From: Aeoliella straminimaris
GTDB lineage: Bacteria > Planctomycetota > Planctomycetia > Pirellulales > Lacipirellulaceae
DNA: 64,000 bases
Direction of reading: 5' to 3'
Assembly (NCBI RefSeq): GCF_024054565.1
Contig: NZ_JAMXLR010000095.1
Coordinates: forward strand, 62,001 to 126,000
The position numbers were made by a program, and so were the translations under genes. Shown one piece after another: positions 16,005 to 24,317 of the stretch (positions within the stretch are counted from its first letter, which is position 1; the number at the start of each line of letters is the position of its first letter). The notes under the pieces were generated by a model. That model did not search any database, was not told the origin of the DNA, and saw nothing but the letters and a program-made list of their open reading frames with translations.

Positions 16005-18460
16005 ACCGCGCGGCAGTCGAAGGCAAGTCGACTTCTACTGCCGTCGCCTGCGACCACTGTGGCCTGCCGGTGCCAAAGGGGCTCGTTGACCCCGCGGCCG
16101 ACGAGCAGTTCTGCTGCCACGGTTGTCGCACCGTCTATCAACTGCTGCGCGACGCCTCGCTCGACGACTTCTACCGCGTTCGCCAGGCCACCGGGGGCGA
16201 TGCACAGCCCGTGCGGACCACCGGCAAACGCTACGAAGCGTTCGACTCGCCGGAGTTCCAGGCTGAGCATTGTCGTGGCATTGCGGGTGGTCATCTCTCG
16301 ATCGACTTGCGGCTCGAAGGCGTGCATTGTGCGGCCTGTCTGTGGTTGGTGGAACGGCTTCCTCAACTGCTGCCCGGCGTATCGTCGACACGGCTGCAGC
16401 TTCGCGACGCCGTGGCCCGGGTAACCTGGAACCCTGCCGAAGTGCAGCTCTCCAGCATTGCCGCGATGCTCGACCGACTGGGCTATCCGCCACACCTCGC
16501 CCGTCACACCACGGCCAGCGAAGTGCACCGCCGGGCCGAACGGACGCAGCTTATCCGACTCGGGGTGGCTGGCGCCTGTGCGGGCAACACGATGCTGTTG
16601 GCCATTGCCCTGTACGCCGGCGACTTCGCCGGCATCGAGGCCGAGTTCGCCAACCTGTTTCGCTATATTAGTGCCGGCATCGGCATTATCTCGCTGGTCT
16701 GGCCGGGTAGCGTTTTCTTCCGCGGCGCCATCAACGCCCTTCGCGCCCGCTCGGCCACGCTCGACGTCCCCATTGCCCTGGCCTTGGCGGCGGGCGGCAT
16801 CGCCGGGTTGTGGAACGTGGTCCGTGGCACCGGCGAGATCTACTTCGACTCGCTCAGCGTGTTGGTGTTCCTCCTGTTGGTTGGTCGGTGGTTCCAGGCT
16901 CGTCAGCAACGCTGGGCAGATGAGACCGTGGGGCTGCTGAACTCTTTCACGCCGAGCACGTGTCATGTAGTTCGCGACGACATCGTAGTCGAAACCACCA
17001 TCGACTCGCTCGCCACAGGCGATGCGGTCGAAGTGCTCTCCGGCGATCTGGTGCCAGCCGATGGCACCGTGATCTCGGGCAGCTCGACACTCAACCGCAG
17101 TCTGCTCACCGGCGAATCGCAACCCGAACCGGTTGTCGTCGGCGACGCCGTGTTTGCCGGCACGCAGAACATGGGCAGCGTGCTCCGGGTGCGCGTCGAC
17201 GTGGTTGGCGACCAGACCCGAGTTGGCCGGCTCATGGAGCTGGTCACCGAAGGCGTTCGCGAGAAGCCGCCCATCGTCCAACTCGCCGACCGCGCCGCTG
17301 GGTGGTTCGTCGTGGTGGTGCTCGCACTGGCATTTGGCACGTTTGCCTGGTGGACGGCCACGGCCACGCTCTCCGAGGCCGTGCAGCACACCATTGCTTT
17401 GTTGATCGTTGCTTGCCCCTGTGCACTCGGTTTGGCGACCCCGCTTACCATGGCAGTGGCCATCGGCCTGGCCGCTCGGCAGCACGTGTTGATCAAAAAC
17501 GCCACGGCGCTCGAGACCCTGGCCGGTACCGGACGCATGCTGCTCGACAAGACCGGCACCATCACCCGCGGCCGGCCGACGCTCGTTGAGTGGATGGGCC
17601 CCGCCTGGCTGCAGGGCGTGGTGGCCTACGCCGAGTCCCGCTCCACGCACCCCGTCGCCCGTGCACTGGTCGAAACCTATGGCGACCACACGATCGACGA
17701 CCCCGCGAACGTCCCCCAGAACATCGAAGAGCAACATGGCAGCGGGCTCCGCGCACTGGTGGCCGGCGTCGAGTTGCTCGTTGGCTCAGCCCGTTTCCTC
17801 GAATCCTCACAGGTGATCATCTCCGATTCGCAACTCGAACAGATTGGTTGTTTCGAACAGACCGGACTCACCACCATTGGCGTGGCGCTCGACGGTCGAC
17901 TCGAAGCCGTGGCCGCGCTGGGCGACCAACTGCACTCCGATGCCCGAGTCGCCGTCGAGCAGCTTACCGCCAGTGGTTGGAATTTGCGGATCGTCTCGGG
18001 CGACGCGGAGGCCGTGGTCGAGTCGGTGGCCCACCAGGTGGGACTCGCCAGCGAAGCCACCAGTGCCGAGGTCTCGCCCGAGGACAAGCTGGCTCTGGTT
18101 ACCGATCGCAGCGACACCACCGTGATGATCGGCGACGGCGTGAACGACGCCGCGGCTCTCGCCGCTGCGGATGTTGGTATCGCCGTGGAAGGTGGCGCGG
18201 AGGCCTCGCTCGCGGCTGCCGATATTTATGTCGCCGCGCCGGGGCTGATGCCAATTGTCGAGTTGGTCGACCTCGCTCGCCGCACGCGCCGCACCGTGCG
18301 CCGCAACTTGTGCATCGCCCTGGCGTATAATGCGATCGCCGTGTCGCTGGCCGCTGCCGGTTGGATCTCGCCGCTCGTGGCGGCGATCCTGATGCCCATC
18401 AGCTCGGCCACCGTCATCACCAGCGCCATGAGCATCCACCTCCGCGGAGAGTCCCGATGA
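16001..18460 (+). CDS. ccoI: Copper-translocating P-type ATPase CcoI (FixI) for cbb3 oxidase assembly
   Basis: 819 residues from the GTG at 16001, which has AAGGAG seven bases upstream and overlaps the preceding stop; an ATG at 15968 lies inside that gene and was not used. N-terminal cysteine-rich metal domain (Cys17, Cys20, Cys38, Cys39, Cys42 in CDHCG and FCCHGC), then an HMA domain with VHCAACLW (Cys110, Cys113). The ATPase core has CPC near 471-473, the phosphorylated Asp516 in DKTGTITRG, and GDGVNDAAAL near 711. It exports Cu(I) across the inner membrane to load CuB of CcoN. ccoS overlaps its stop codon by four bases. Confidence 0.95.
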   Translation: MNRAAVEGKSTSTAVACDHCGLPVPKGLVDPAADEQFCCHGCRTVYQLLRDASLDDFYRVRQATGGDAQPVRTTGKRYEAFDSPEFQAEHCRGIAGGHLSIDLRLEGVHCAACLWLVERLPQLLPGVSSTRLQLRDAVARVTWNPAEVQLSSIAAMLDRLGYPPHLARHTTASEVHRRAERTQLIRLGVAGACAGNTMLLAIALYAGDFAGIEAEFANLFRYISAGIGIISLVWPGSVFFRGAINALRARSATLDVPIALALAAGGIAGLWNVVRGTGEIYFDSLSVLVFLLLVGRWFQARQQRWADETVGLLNSFTPSTCHVVRDDIVVETTIDSLATGDAVEVLSGDLVPADGTVISGSSTLNRSLLTGESQPEPVVVGDAVFAGTQNMGSVLRVRVDVVGDQTRVGRLMELVTEGVREKPPIVQLADRAAGWFVVVVLALAFGTFAWWTATATLSEAVQHTIALLIVACPCALGLATPLTMAVAIGLAARQHVLIKNATALETLAGTGRMLLDKTGTITRGRPTLVEWMGPAWLQGVVAYAESRSTHPVARALVETYGDHTIDDPANVPQNIEEQHGSGLRALVAGVELLVGSARFLESSQVIISDSQLEQIGCFEQTGLTTIGVALDGRLEAVAALGDQLHSDARVAVEQLTASGWNLRIVSGDAEAVVESVAHQVGLASEATSAEVSPEDKLALVTDRSDTTVMIGDGVNDAAALAAADVGIAVEGGAEASLAAADIYVAAPGLMPIVELVDLARRTRRTVRRNLCIALAYNAIAVSLAAAGWISPLVAAILMPISSATVITSAMSIHLRGESR

Positions 18461-18648
18461 GCATGCTCTACATCATGGTGCCGGTCACCCTGGCGCTCGC
18501 CATCACGGCCCTCATCGCCTACATCTGGGCGGTCCGCAATGGTCAATTCGACGACCCCGAAAGCCAGGCCTACCGCATGCTGTTCGAAGACGAGCCCGTA
18601 CGGCGCAACCCCCCCGACCACGACTCGTCGCCCGACGAAACCCCGTAG
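18457..18648 (+). CDS. ccoS: cbb3 oxidase assembly protein CcoS
   Basis: A 63-residue protein with one membrane helix (LYIMVPVTLALAITALIAYI) and the CcoS signature WAVRNGQFDDPESQAYRMLF right after it. CcoS is required for cofactor insertion into the oxidase. The ATG overlaps the ccoI stop (ATGA), giving translational coupling. It is the last gene of the cluster, and its stop codon lies within the right-hand inverted repeat. Confidence 0.93.
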   Translation: MSMLYIMVPVTLALAITALIAYIWAVRNGQFDDPESQAYRMLFEDEPVRRNPPDHDSSPDETP

Positions 18649-18688
18649 CCACCGTCGCCAGACGGTGGCCCCCACCATCAACGTCAAC
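18645..18688 (-). repeat. 44-bp hairpin-bearing dispersed repeat, copy 3 (inverted)
   Basis: Third copy of the unit seen at 197-240 and 281-324, here inverted. It holds a perfect 9-bp stem GCCACCGTC-GCCA-GACGGTGGC at 18648-18669, starting at the last base of the ccoS stop. It could end cco transcription and the convergent HTH gene, though no T-run follows on either strand. Confidence 0.7.
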
Positions 18689-18884
18689 AGGAGGAATCTC
18701 ACGGACCGCGTGGCGGGCCGGCTATTTCAGCTCGCTGGTTTTGGGACAACTTCCGGGATCTAGATTCGTGGGCCCAAAACTCCCTGGCCCTTTCGTCGGC
18801 GACGGCTGGCAAACCGCTGCTTTTTCCGACGTTTGTAACGACTCCGAAGAGTTTGTCCCCCCGCGTTGTTCCCCGCATGGTTCA
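18645..18884 (-). repeat. Right arm of the 240-bp inverted repeat
   Basis: Reverse complement of 1-240 with about 10 mismatches and no net indel. It begins within the last codons of ccoS and ends inside the C-terminal part of the HTH-family gene. The arm therefore includes 54 codons of that gene and a shared 3' tail. Confidence 0.85.
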
Positions 18885-19783
18885 GAGGCCGATGCAGAGG
18901 CTGACTCAGCGCGTTGTTTCCTGATCACCCCAATCAAGTCGTCGCGAAATTTCTGCAGCGCCTCCCAATCGACCACCGGGCCGGGCGCTGGCCGCTTGCC
19001 GTACCGCGCCGGGTTGAGCTTCTCCAGATTCCTGGCCGACTGCTGCCATGTCTGCCCGCGCGGCGGAACCCACTTCGGCGGCACCACTGGCCCGTCCATC
19101 GGCGGCAACGTCTCCGGCATAGTCTCAGGCGGTGCAACGGGAGGATCGGTTGCGGCATCCTTGGAAGCATCGCTGGAAGAGGCGCCGGAAGCGTCGTTTG
19201 AAGAGGCATGGGCGGAGTCAGCCGCGGCATCGCTGGTGGCAAAATCGCTGGTCTTTTCACCAGGCGCATAATCGCGCGGCCACCACGCAGGTTCGTAGGG
19301 CGGCAGGGTGTCGTCCGGCTTCGCAGCCAGCTCCGGCACCAGGTTCACGAACGCCTGGTCGATCTTCCGCCCAAGATACGCCTCATCCTCCCGAAACACG
19401 GCCGCACAGAGCACCGCATCTTTCACCTGCCCAGCGAGTTTGACCAGTTCCACACGAGTCAAAGTGACTTTGTCGGCCGAGTTGGCCGCATCTCGTCTGG
19501 CTTGCCGCTCGAGCCGCCGTTTCTCTTGCCGATCGAGCAACCACGCCGCCGCCCGCCAATGCGTGTCCGCCTTCCGCTGGATGGCTTGCAGTGGCTTGAG
19601 CTGCACCGCCATCTCCGCCCTCCGCACGCGGAGGTCGAAATCTTCGTCAACCGTGCGCTCCCGCTTGATCGTCTTCCGATCGCAATCGACGTAGCGAGCA
19701 ATGCTCGCCATGCTCATCCCGGCCGATAACAGCGCGGTAATCTCGCCTTTTTTCACATCGTCCAACACCCGTGGTCGTGCCAT
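18722..19783 (-). CDS. HTH repeat-family protein with low-complexity middle, unknown function
   Basis: 353 residues. The N-terminus is a homeodomain-like helix-turn-helix (ITALLSAGMSMASIARYV, then DCDRKTIKRE), as in resolvases, transposases and phage terminase small subunits. A charged helical stretch follows (RRLERQARRD). Residues about 185-235 are Asp/Ala/Ser and then Pro-rich; further on are PKWVPPRGQTWQQSARNLEKL and NPARYGKRPAPGP. The last 54 codons are duplicated at the left edge of the window. A paralogue bracketing the region and the HTH suggest a mobile or repetitive gene family, but there is no catalytic domain. Function unknown. Confidence 0.7.
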   Translation of the reverse strand: MARPRVLDDVKKGEITALLSAGMSMASIARYVDCDRKTIKRERTVDEDFDLRVRRAEMAVQLKPLQAIQRKADTHWRAAAWLLDRQEKRRLERQARRDAANSADKVTLTRVELVKLAGQVKDAVLCAAVFREDEAYLGRKIDQAFVNLVPELAAKPDDTLPPYEPAWWPRDYAPGEKTSDFATSDAAADSAHASSNDASGASSSDASKDAATDPPVAPPETMPETLPPMDGPVVPPKWVPPRGQTWQQSARNLEKLNPARYGKRPAPGPVVDWEALQKFRDDLIGVIRKQRAESASASASEPCGEQRGGTNSSESLQTSEKAAVCQPSPTKGPGSFGPTNLDPGSCPKTSELK

Positions 19784-19916
19784 TTTTCGGTTCTCCAGCT
19801 CTCGAGGGAAATAAACATGCGTACAGTACTCACCGCATCCCCGTTATACCCCGCCGAGTGTAAAAAAATGAGCACAAACCAAGCAGAAACGCCCAGTTTT
19901 CACGTGGATATCCCTC

Positions 19917-19939
19917 GTTCCCACGCTCCGCGTGGGAAC
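19917..19939. repeat. REP-like palindrome GTTCCCACGC type, copy 1
   Basis: GTTCCCACGC-TCC-GCGTGGGAAC, a perfect 10-bp inverted repeat with a 3-bp spacer. A second copy lies at 20475-20499. Palindromes of this type are common between genes in several bacterial groups, including planctomycetes. Confidence 0.8.
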
Positions 19940-20070
19940 ACCTGTCCGACCGCTCCGCGGTCATTCATTCCCCGCACCGTAGGCCGTAACAAGCCCCGCG
20001 CAGTTACGGCACATCTGCTGAGAGCATGGAGACAAGGCCCGCCAATCAACGCCAATAGAAGAAACGGGTA

Positions 20071-20137
20071 GCACGGACAGCCTGCCGGAGTCGATCCTAC
20101 CACTCGCCAAGCTCTCCACGGCAGGTTGTCCGTGTGC
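20071..20137. repeat. Imperfect inverted repeat with 31-bp loop
   Basis: Left arm GCACGGACAGCCTGCCG (20071-20087) pairs with right arm CGGCAGGTTGTCCGTGTGC (20119-20137), one mismatch over 16 bp and a slip at the end. It may be a small mobile palindrome or a remnant of a MITE. Confidence 0.6.
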
Positions 20138-20195
20138 GGAGCACAGGAGGCCGAAACCGCATCGACGTGGTGTGTATACCTCTTGTCGCCGGCGA

Positions 20196-20259
20196 CACCG
20201 ACAATCGGTCGAACTAGCGTGCTGGATGTAGCAATGCCCCTTCCAACCGACTGTCGGTG
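20196..20259. repeat. Imperfect inverted repeat with 36-bp loop
   Basis: Left arm CACCGACAATCGGT (20196-20209) and right arm ACCGACTGTCGGTG (20246-20259) pair with 13 of 14 bases. Unrelated in sequence to the other palindromes of the gap. Confidence 0.55.
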
Positions 20260-20474
20260 CTACCCAAAGTTGTGAGAACAGAAGACAGCAGAGAGCACAG
20301 AGACATCGCCCGCGAATCCACGCAGTTCGACGCGAATAGCGGAAGCGAAATGGTAGATCATTCCCCGAAGGGGAAACCTATCGTAGGTAAAGGGCAAACG
20401 CCGGCGCCGCGTTTCGCTCAAGAAATGGCGAGCCAGGTGCCGCCGTGGATAGACTGCCGACGGGTTGACCCACT

Positions 20475-20499
20475 CGTTCCCACGCAGAGCGTGGGAACG
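20475..20499. repeat. REP-like palindrome GTTCCCACGC type, copy 2
   Basis: CGTTCCCACGC-AGA-GCGTGGGAACG, perfect 11-bp arms. It shares its arms with copy 1 at 19917-19939 but has a different 3-bp centre, the usual behaviour of a dispersed REP family. Confidence 0.8.
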
Positions 20500-20622
20500 A
20501 GAAGTAATGGCAACACGCCACGGGCCGGCAACGTAGAATTGTCAGTCGATGAACTGCTTCGGAATGACGCGGACGCAGCGGGAACTGCTGACGCCAACCG
20601 GCCCACCAATGATGAAAGCGAT

Positions 20623-21270
20623 TCAATCTTCCCCTTCGTAAGACACGCCCAGGCGGACCGTGGAGGTGGTGAGGTCGATCTCGCCGATCTGCACCTCCGT
20701 TACTTGCAGGCCGGTGCGTTGTTTCAGGTCCGCGATCAACTCGTCACGGCGATCCGGCGCAAGTAGCTGCAGGTTGTCGTACACCAGTGTCTGTTTGGGA
20801 GGCTTGCGCGGTTTCGGCGGCGGTGGTGGTGCGGTGGCCAGCGCGCGGTTGACCACGTACTCTTTGCAAAACACGACTAAGCACAGCGTGCAGTTGACCG
20901 CCAGCAGTTCGAGATAGCTGGTCTTCTTGTTCGTCAACGCGTTGACAATGGCGATCCCAATGACCACGAACAAGTAGGTCATCTCCTTGGTGCGGATCGT
21001 GTCGGTGCGATAGCGGAGGACGCCGAAGATCGCGAACAGGCCGATGGCCATCCCCAGACCAATGTCCAGCTTCTTGAGTGTGAAGCAAATGAAGAACACG
21101 GTGATATTCAGCAGCACTGCGGTGAAGGCAAACTCGGGACTCGAACCGCTGCTCCGCTTCAGTCCAAACTGCACCACCAGTGACATGAACAACAGGTTGT
21201 GCAAGAAACGCACACCAAGCTTTAGCAGATCGTCGTCATAGAGAGGTGCGTCGTAGAAGTACTCGAGCAT
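20623..21270 (-). CDS. DUF4956 membrane protein
   Basis: 215 residues from the ATG at 21270 (an in-frame start at 21291 adds seven residues). DUF4956 features are plain: LLFMSLVVQFGL, the helices AFTAVLLNITVFFICF and GMAIGLFAIFGVLRYRTDTI, and the strand EMTYLFVVIGIAIVNALT. The C-terminal 70 residues are cytoplasmic-looking, with the pattern DNLQLLAPDRRDELIADL. Relatives often sit with polyphosphate polymerase (VTC-like) and CotH genes; none is seen here. Function unknown. Confidence 0.88.
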   Translation of the reverse strand: MLEYFYDAPLYDDDLLKLGVRFLHNLLFMSLVVQFGLKRSSGSSPEFAFTAVLLNITVFFICFTLKKLDIGLGMAIGLFAIFGVLRYRTDTIRTKEMTYLFVVIGIAIVNALTNKKTSYLELLAVNCTLCLVVFCKEYVVNRALATAPPPPPKPRKPPKQTLVYDNLQLLAPDRRDELIADLKQRTGLQVTEVQIGEIDLTTSTVRLGVSYEGED

Positions 21271-21576
21271 GTCAGGGGCACGCAAGCACACGGTTCGGCG
21301 CCGGTACAGGAGCTCGCGGCACAGCCGCCAGCATCATCCTTACCGGCAATTGTCAGTGAATAGGTGAGTGGTGCGATAGCCGGCTCCCGGCAAATTCGCG
21401 TAGAGCGGCCACCGCCGCACGAGGTCTATTATAGCTGGCGATCTGCCTCCTGTCTCGCCTTGGCATAAGGTCGTAGGCCTGCGGTCGCTACTGGACAAAT
21501 GGCCTCGGGGACGGAGGTTCGCAGCTGCCACGCGAATTAAATTAACGGGGACATTCTACTTATTGGACAAAGTAGA
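21271..21576. other. Intergenic region between DUF4956 and the transposase remnant
   Basis: 306 bp without a gene. It holds the candidate promoter at 21427-21455 and most of the palindrome at 21547-21584; nothing else is evident. Confidence 0.5.
21427..21455 (-). promoter_or_regulatory. Candidate sigma70-type promoter for the DUF4956 gene
   Basis: Read on the minus strand: GAGACA (four of six to TTGACA), 17-bp spacer, then a perfect TATAAT. It lies about 157 bp before the DUF4956 start. No other feature explains it; the assignment is by motif only. Confidence 0.4.
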
Positions 21577-21584
21577 ATGTCCCC
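21547..21584. repeat. Palindrome beside the transposase remnant
   Basis: GGGGACATTCTACT (21547-21560) and AGTAGAATGTCCCC (21571-21584) are perfect 14-bp arms around a 10-bp centre. Its right arm runs into the direct repeat at 21575-21594. It may be a leftover end of the insertion sequence or a hairpin unit. Confidence 0.75.
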
Positions 21585-21594
21585 TTTAACTCTT
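21575..21594 (+). repeat. 20-bp direct repeat flanking the transposase remnant, left copy
   Basis: GAATGTCCCCTTTAACTCTT, identical to 22024-22043. The two copies flank the transposase fragment. Confidence 0.75.
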
Positions 21595-21999
21595 CATCTC
21601 GTGCTCGCACTCGTGCATGACCGCGGCCCCAGCCCCGACGTGCGTCACTTCCGTCGGGCGCTTGATCAAGCCCATCAACGGCTGAACTTGACGACGCTGC
21701 TGGCTGATGCCGGGTACGACAGCGAGGCGTCGCATGTGTACGCCCGCGAGCGGTGCGGGGTGCGATCACTCATCCCCGCCAAGATCGGTCGAGCGACCAG
21801 CAAGCCGCCCCGCGGCCGCTACCGACGGCTGATGAAGAGCCGGATTCACAACACCCGCTACAATCAACGCGTGCAGGTCGAGACGACCATCAGCATGCTC
21901 AAACGCTTGCTCGGCTCCGCCCTCAGGGCGAGGAAACACTCACAGCAACGAAGAGAAGCCTCCCTCAAGGCGATCACCCTCAACATCATGATCCTGTAA
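21577..21999 (+). pseudogene. C-terminal fragment of an IS5-like DDE transposase
   Basis: 140 codons matching the second half of a DDE transposase: DRGPSPDVRHFRRAL, the second acidic residue in LADAGYDSEASHVYAR, SLIPAKIGR, and the final Glu in NQRVQVETTISMLKRLLG. The N-terminal half with the first Asp is missing, so it cannot be active. The ends are marked by a 20-bp direct repeat and a palindrome. The family looks like IS5 or a close relative; the exact IS is not known. Confidence 0.8.
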
Positions 22000-22023
22000 C
22001 GCACGGTGGTTCCATACAGAGCC

Positions 22024-22043
22024 GAATGTCCCCTTTAACTCTT
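22024..22043 (+). repeat. 20-bp direct repeat flanking the transposase remnant, right copy
   Basis: Identical to 21575-21594. It lies 24 bp after the transposase stop. Confidence 0.75.
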
Positions 22044-22127
22044 GCAAATTCAACGACCAATCCAAGGTGCATCACGGTCATTACTGCGCGCCGTTCATCC
22101 CGCACAGCGACTGTAACGACCACCTAC

Positions 22128-22997
22128 TCAAGTCGCAAAGCTGCGGTAGCGGGCCTGGACGAAGCAGAAGATGCCGTAGCAGGCCAGGCCGAGGGCGACG
22201 GCCAGCAGGACCCACATGCCGTACGGCTGGCTGGCGAGTACGTCGAGCGCTTCGCCGGTGCCTTTGATCTTGTTGGGGTCGAGCGACATCGCGGCGATGA
22301 TCACAAACACGCCGATCACGCCGAAGGTCACTCCGCGCGCCGGCAGGCCGATGCGGCCGGAGTAGCGAGCCACCTTTTGTTCGGTTTCGCTCATTTGAGC
22401 AGAGTTGTATTTGTCGGTGAACTTGTCGGTGGCCCCTTTATAGATCAGATACAGGCCATAGCCGATGATCGTTGCCCCCACGGCAGCGACAATCCACTCG
22501 CCACCGGTGAGCGACATTACCCAGGCGGCCGCGCTCTGTTTCGAGTCGCCACCGCTGCCCGACTGCGGCGACGAGGCCGAGAACGGCGCGGCCTTCCAGG
22601 CCAACGCGCCGTAAATCACGGCACTCACGACGTAACCCACGCGCTTGAGGGTGCTGGTGTGGCTGCTGTAGTTCTCGCCGTTGTAGAAGGCCTCGACCAG
22701 TCGCCAGATGGAGTAGGCCGCCAGTCCGATCGCCACGACCCATAGCAGGATGTAGCCGAACGGTTGTTGGCCGAGGGTCTGGATGGCACCCTCCGAGCCG
22801 GTGGTCTGACCACTGGCGCCCCATGCGGCGGCCGCTGCCAATCCGCCCACCACCAGATACACCAGCCCTTTGGTCGCGTAGCCGAGGCGGCCGCAGATCT
22901 CGAAAGCGCTACTCGAACCAGCATCGACAGAGGCCGTCGCGCTCTGGATGCGGTGGACGGCTTCTTGGCGGACGTTGCCGGGAGAGTTGGCGGACAT
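22128..22997 (-). CDS. DUF1206 integral membrane protein
   Basis: 289 residues from the ATG at 22997; earlier in-frame starts would add an implausible Cys/Pro-rich stretch. It contains three related two-helix units, each with a G-R-x-G-Y/L-x-A-K/R-G type start: CGRLGYATKGLVYLVVGG, KRVGYVVSAVIYGALAWK and SGRIGLPARGVTFGVIGV. This triple repeat is the DUF1206 pattern. Function is unknown. Confidence 0.9.
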   Translation of the reverse strand: MSANSPGNVRQEAVHRIQSATASVDAGSSSAFEICGRLGYATKGLVYLVVGGLAAAAAWGASGQTTGSEGAIQTLGQQPFGYILLWVVAIGLAAYSIWRLVEAFYNGENYSSHTSTLKRVGYVVSAVIYGALAWKAAPFSASSPQSGSGGDSKQSAAAWVMSLTGGEWIVAAVGATIIGYGLYLIYKGATDKFTDKYNSAQMSETEQKVARYSGRIGLPARGVTFGVIGVFVIIAAMSLDPNKIKGTGEALDVLASQPYGMWVLLAVALGLACYGIFCFVQARYRSFAT

Positions 22998-23256
22998 ATC
23001 GGGGTACCTTTGTCGATGTGGGTTGGGGAGTTTTTGGAAACGGTACTCCCATACATCGCAAAAGGCGTGCCAGGGGCCGAGCGAGCCATTCGCTGCAAGT
23101 GGGCGCTTAGCGGTGGAGACACTGCGTCGCGCAGTACCAATGCCTGGTGCTCCGGCGATCATCTTGGTGGCTGGCGACACGTCCGCCGCGCGGCACGTGA
23201 ATGCACACGCGAGCGCTACGACGGGCTGCAAAGATCACGGACGTAATGCAGCTCGG

Positions 23257-23814
23257 TTACGTCTCGCGGGCCGCGGCGAACATGGCGTCGGGCTCCAGCA
23301 GCGTGGAATCGGCGATGATGGTGGTGTACACCGCCAGGGCCGAGGTAGCGATCACCTCGAGGATTTGCGCTTGGCTGAGATTCTGTTGCCGCAGATAACC
23401 AAAGTCGTCCTCGGTCAGTTCCTCGGGCGCCGCGGCGCATTTGATCGCGAACAGCAACACTTCGTGCACGGCCTCGGGCAGCTCGCCATTCAAACCGTGA
23501 CGCACGGCCTCGATGGTCTCGTCGTCGATGCCGAGCATGCGACAGGCGGCAGCATGCGCTTCGGTGCAATATGCGCACTCGCGGTCGGCGGCCACGGCCA
23601 GGAAGATGAGTTCCTTGGTCGTGCGGGGTAGCTCGCCTTCGAGCATCAAGTGCTCGATCAAACAGGCGGTACCGGCCGCCAGCGGCGGCGATCCCCCCAG
23701 TGTGGTGATGAACGATGGGATCTCCGGGAACCCCATCTTCAGGCTGAAGTTGCGATAGACCTTGTGAACGTCGGGAGAGGCCTCCCTAGCGGGGACCTTC
23801 AGGAAGCGAGGCAT
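23257..23814 (-). CDS. Carboxymuconolactone decarboxylase / AhpD-like protein
   Basis: 185 residues from the ATG at 23814. The AhpD motif ECAYCTEAHAAACRMLGI gives the redox pair C-x-x-C plus the nearby His. The N-terminal part has PSFITTLGGSPPLAAGTACL, as in peroxidase-related members of this group. The likely role is peroxide defence through a reversible disulfide. No partner peroxiredoxin is adjacent. Confidence 0.87.
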   Translation of the reverse strand: MPRFLKVPAREASPDVHKVYRNFSLKMGFPEIPSFITTLGGSPPLAAGTACLIEHLMLEGELPRTTKELIFLAVAADRECAYCTEAHAAACRMLGIDDETIEAVRHGLNGELPEAVHEVLLFAIKCAAAPEELTEDDFGYLRQQNLSQAQILEVIATSALAVYTTIIADSTLLEPDAMFAAARET

Positions 23815-24317
23815 GTCTAGGCTCCTTGGGCAGCGGAGGAGAGACGGCCGAGATACAACCAGATGAGTCACCCTCAATTCTAGATGAACGCCGACCGCGT
23901 GTCCAACAAAGCCGCGCAATTCTGAGTGGTTACTTCGGGGGGGAGTCGAAAGGAGGCTGCGCTTACGGGGCGTTTTTCACCTTGCGGTATTCTTCGCCGA
24001 CGCACGTGAATGGTTGCGGACTCTGACAGAGGTCGCCGCTCGACACATCCGCAGGGGGCGTCGCCGCAAGCGCCGGCCTGCTTCGACGCGGTGGTCACCG
24101 CAAGATCGATCGGGCTATCCAACGATCCATGTTGAGTCGAGTCACCATAACCAGCAGCAGTTCGATTGCGATGTTCTCACGAAGAGTAGTTTATCTTATG
24201 GGAGGAGCCCACTGTTCCCGACTTGGCGGCTGTGGTAAACCGCCTTAAGGCATCCGCTGGTCGTTACCACAGATCGCTGAGACTTCATCACTTCCGACTA
24301 TCCATCCGCCAAAAACT
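23815..24317. other. Intergenic region without recognised content
   Basis: 503 bp between two divergent genes. Both promoters must lie here, but I see no convincing gene, repeat or RNA. Confidence 0.4.

Larger units (their letters stand above)
19784..20622. other. Gene-free region rich in palindromes
   Basis: 839 bp with no credible gene. It holds four palindromic elements, described separately. Sequence between them shows no coding pattern. The mixture of different palindrome families in one gap looks like a landing or accumulation site for small repeats. Confidence 0.6.

Noticed and set aside
13026..17737. Long minus-strand open frames (13026-15137 and 15527-17737) opposite ccoP, ccoG and ccoI
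   Set aside because: Same reason: shadows of well-supported genes, with no recognisable domain and atypical composition.
18722..19783. The HTH protein as a functional phage terminase small subunit
   Set aside because: The HTH is similar in kind, but there is no large subunit or other phage gene nearby, so only a neutral description is given.
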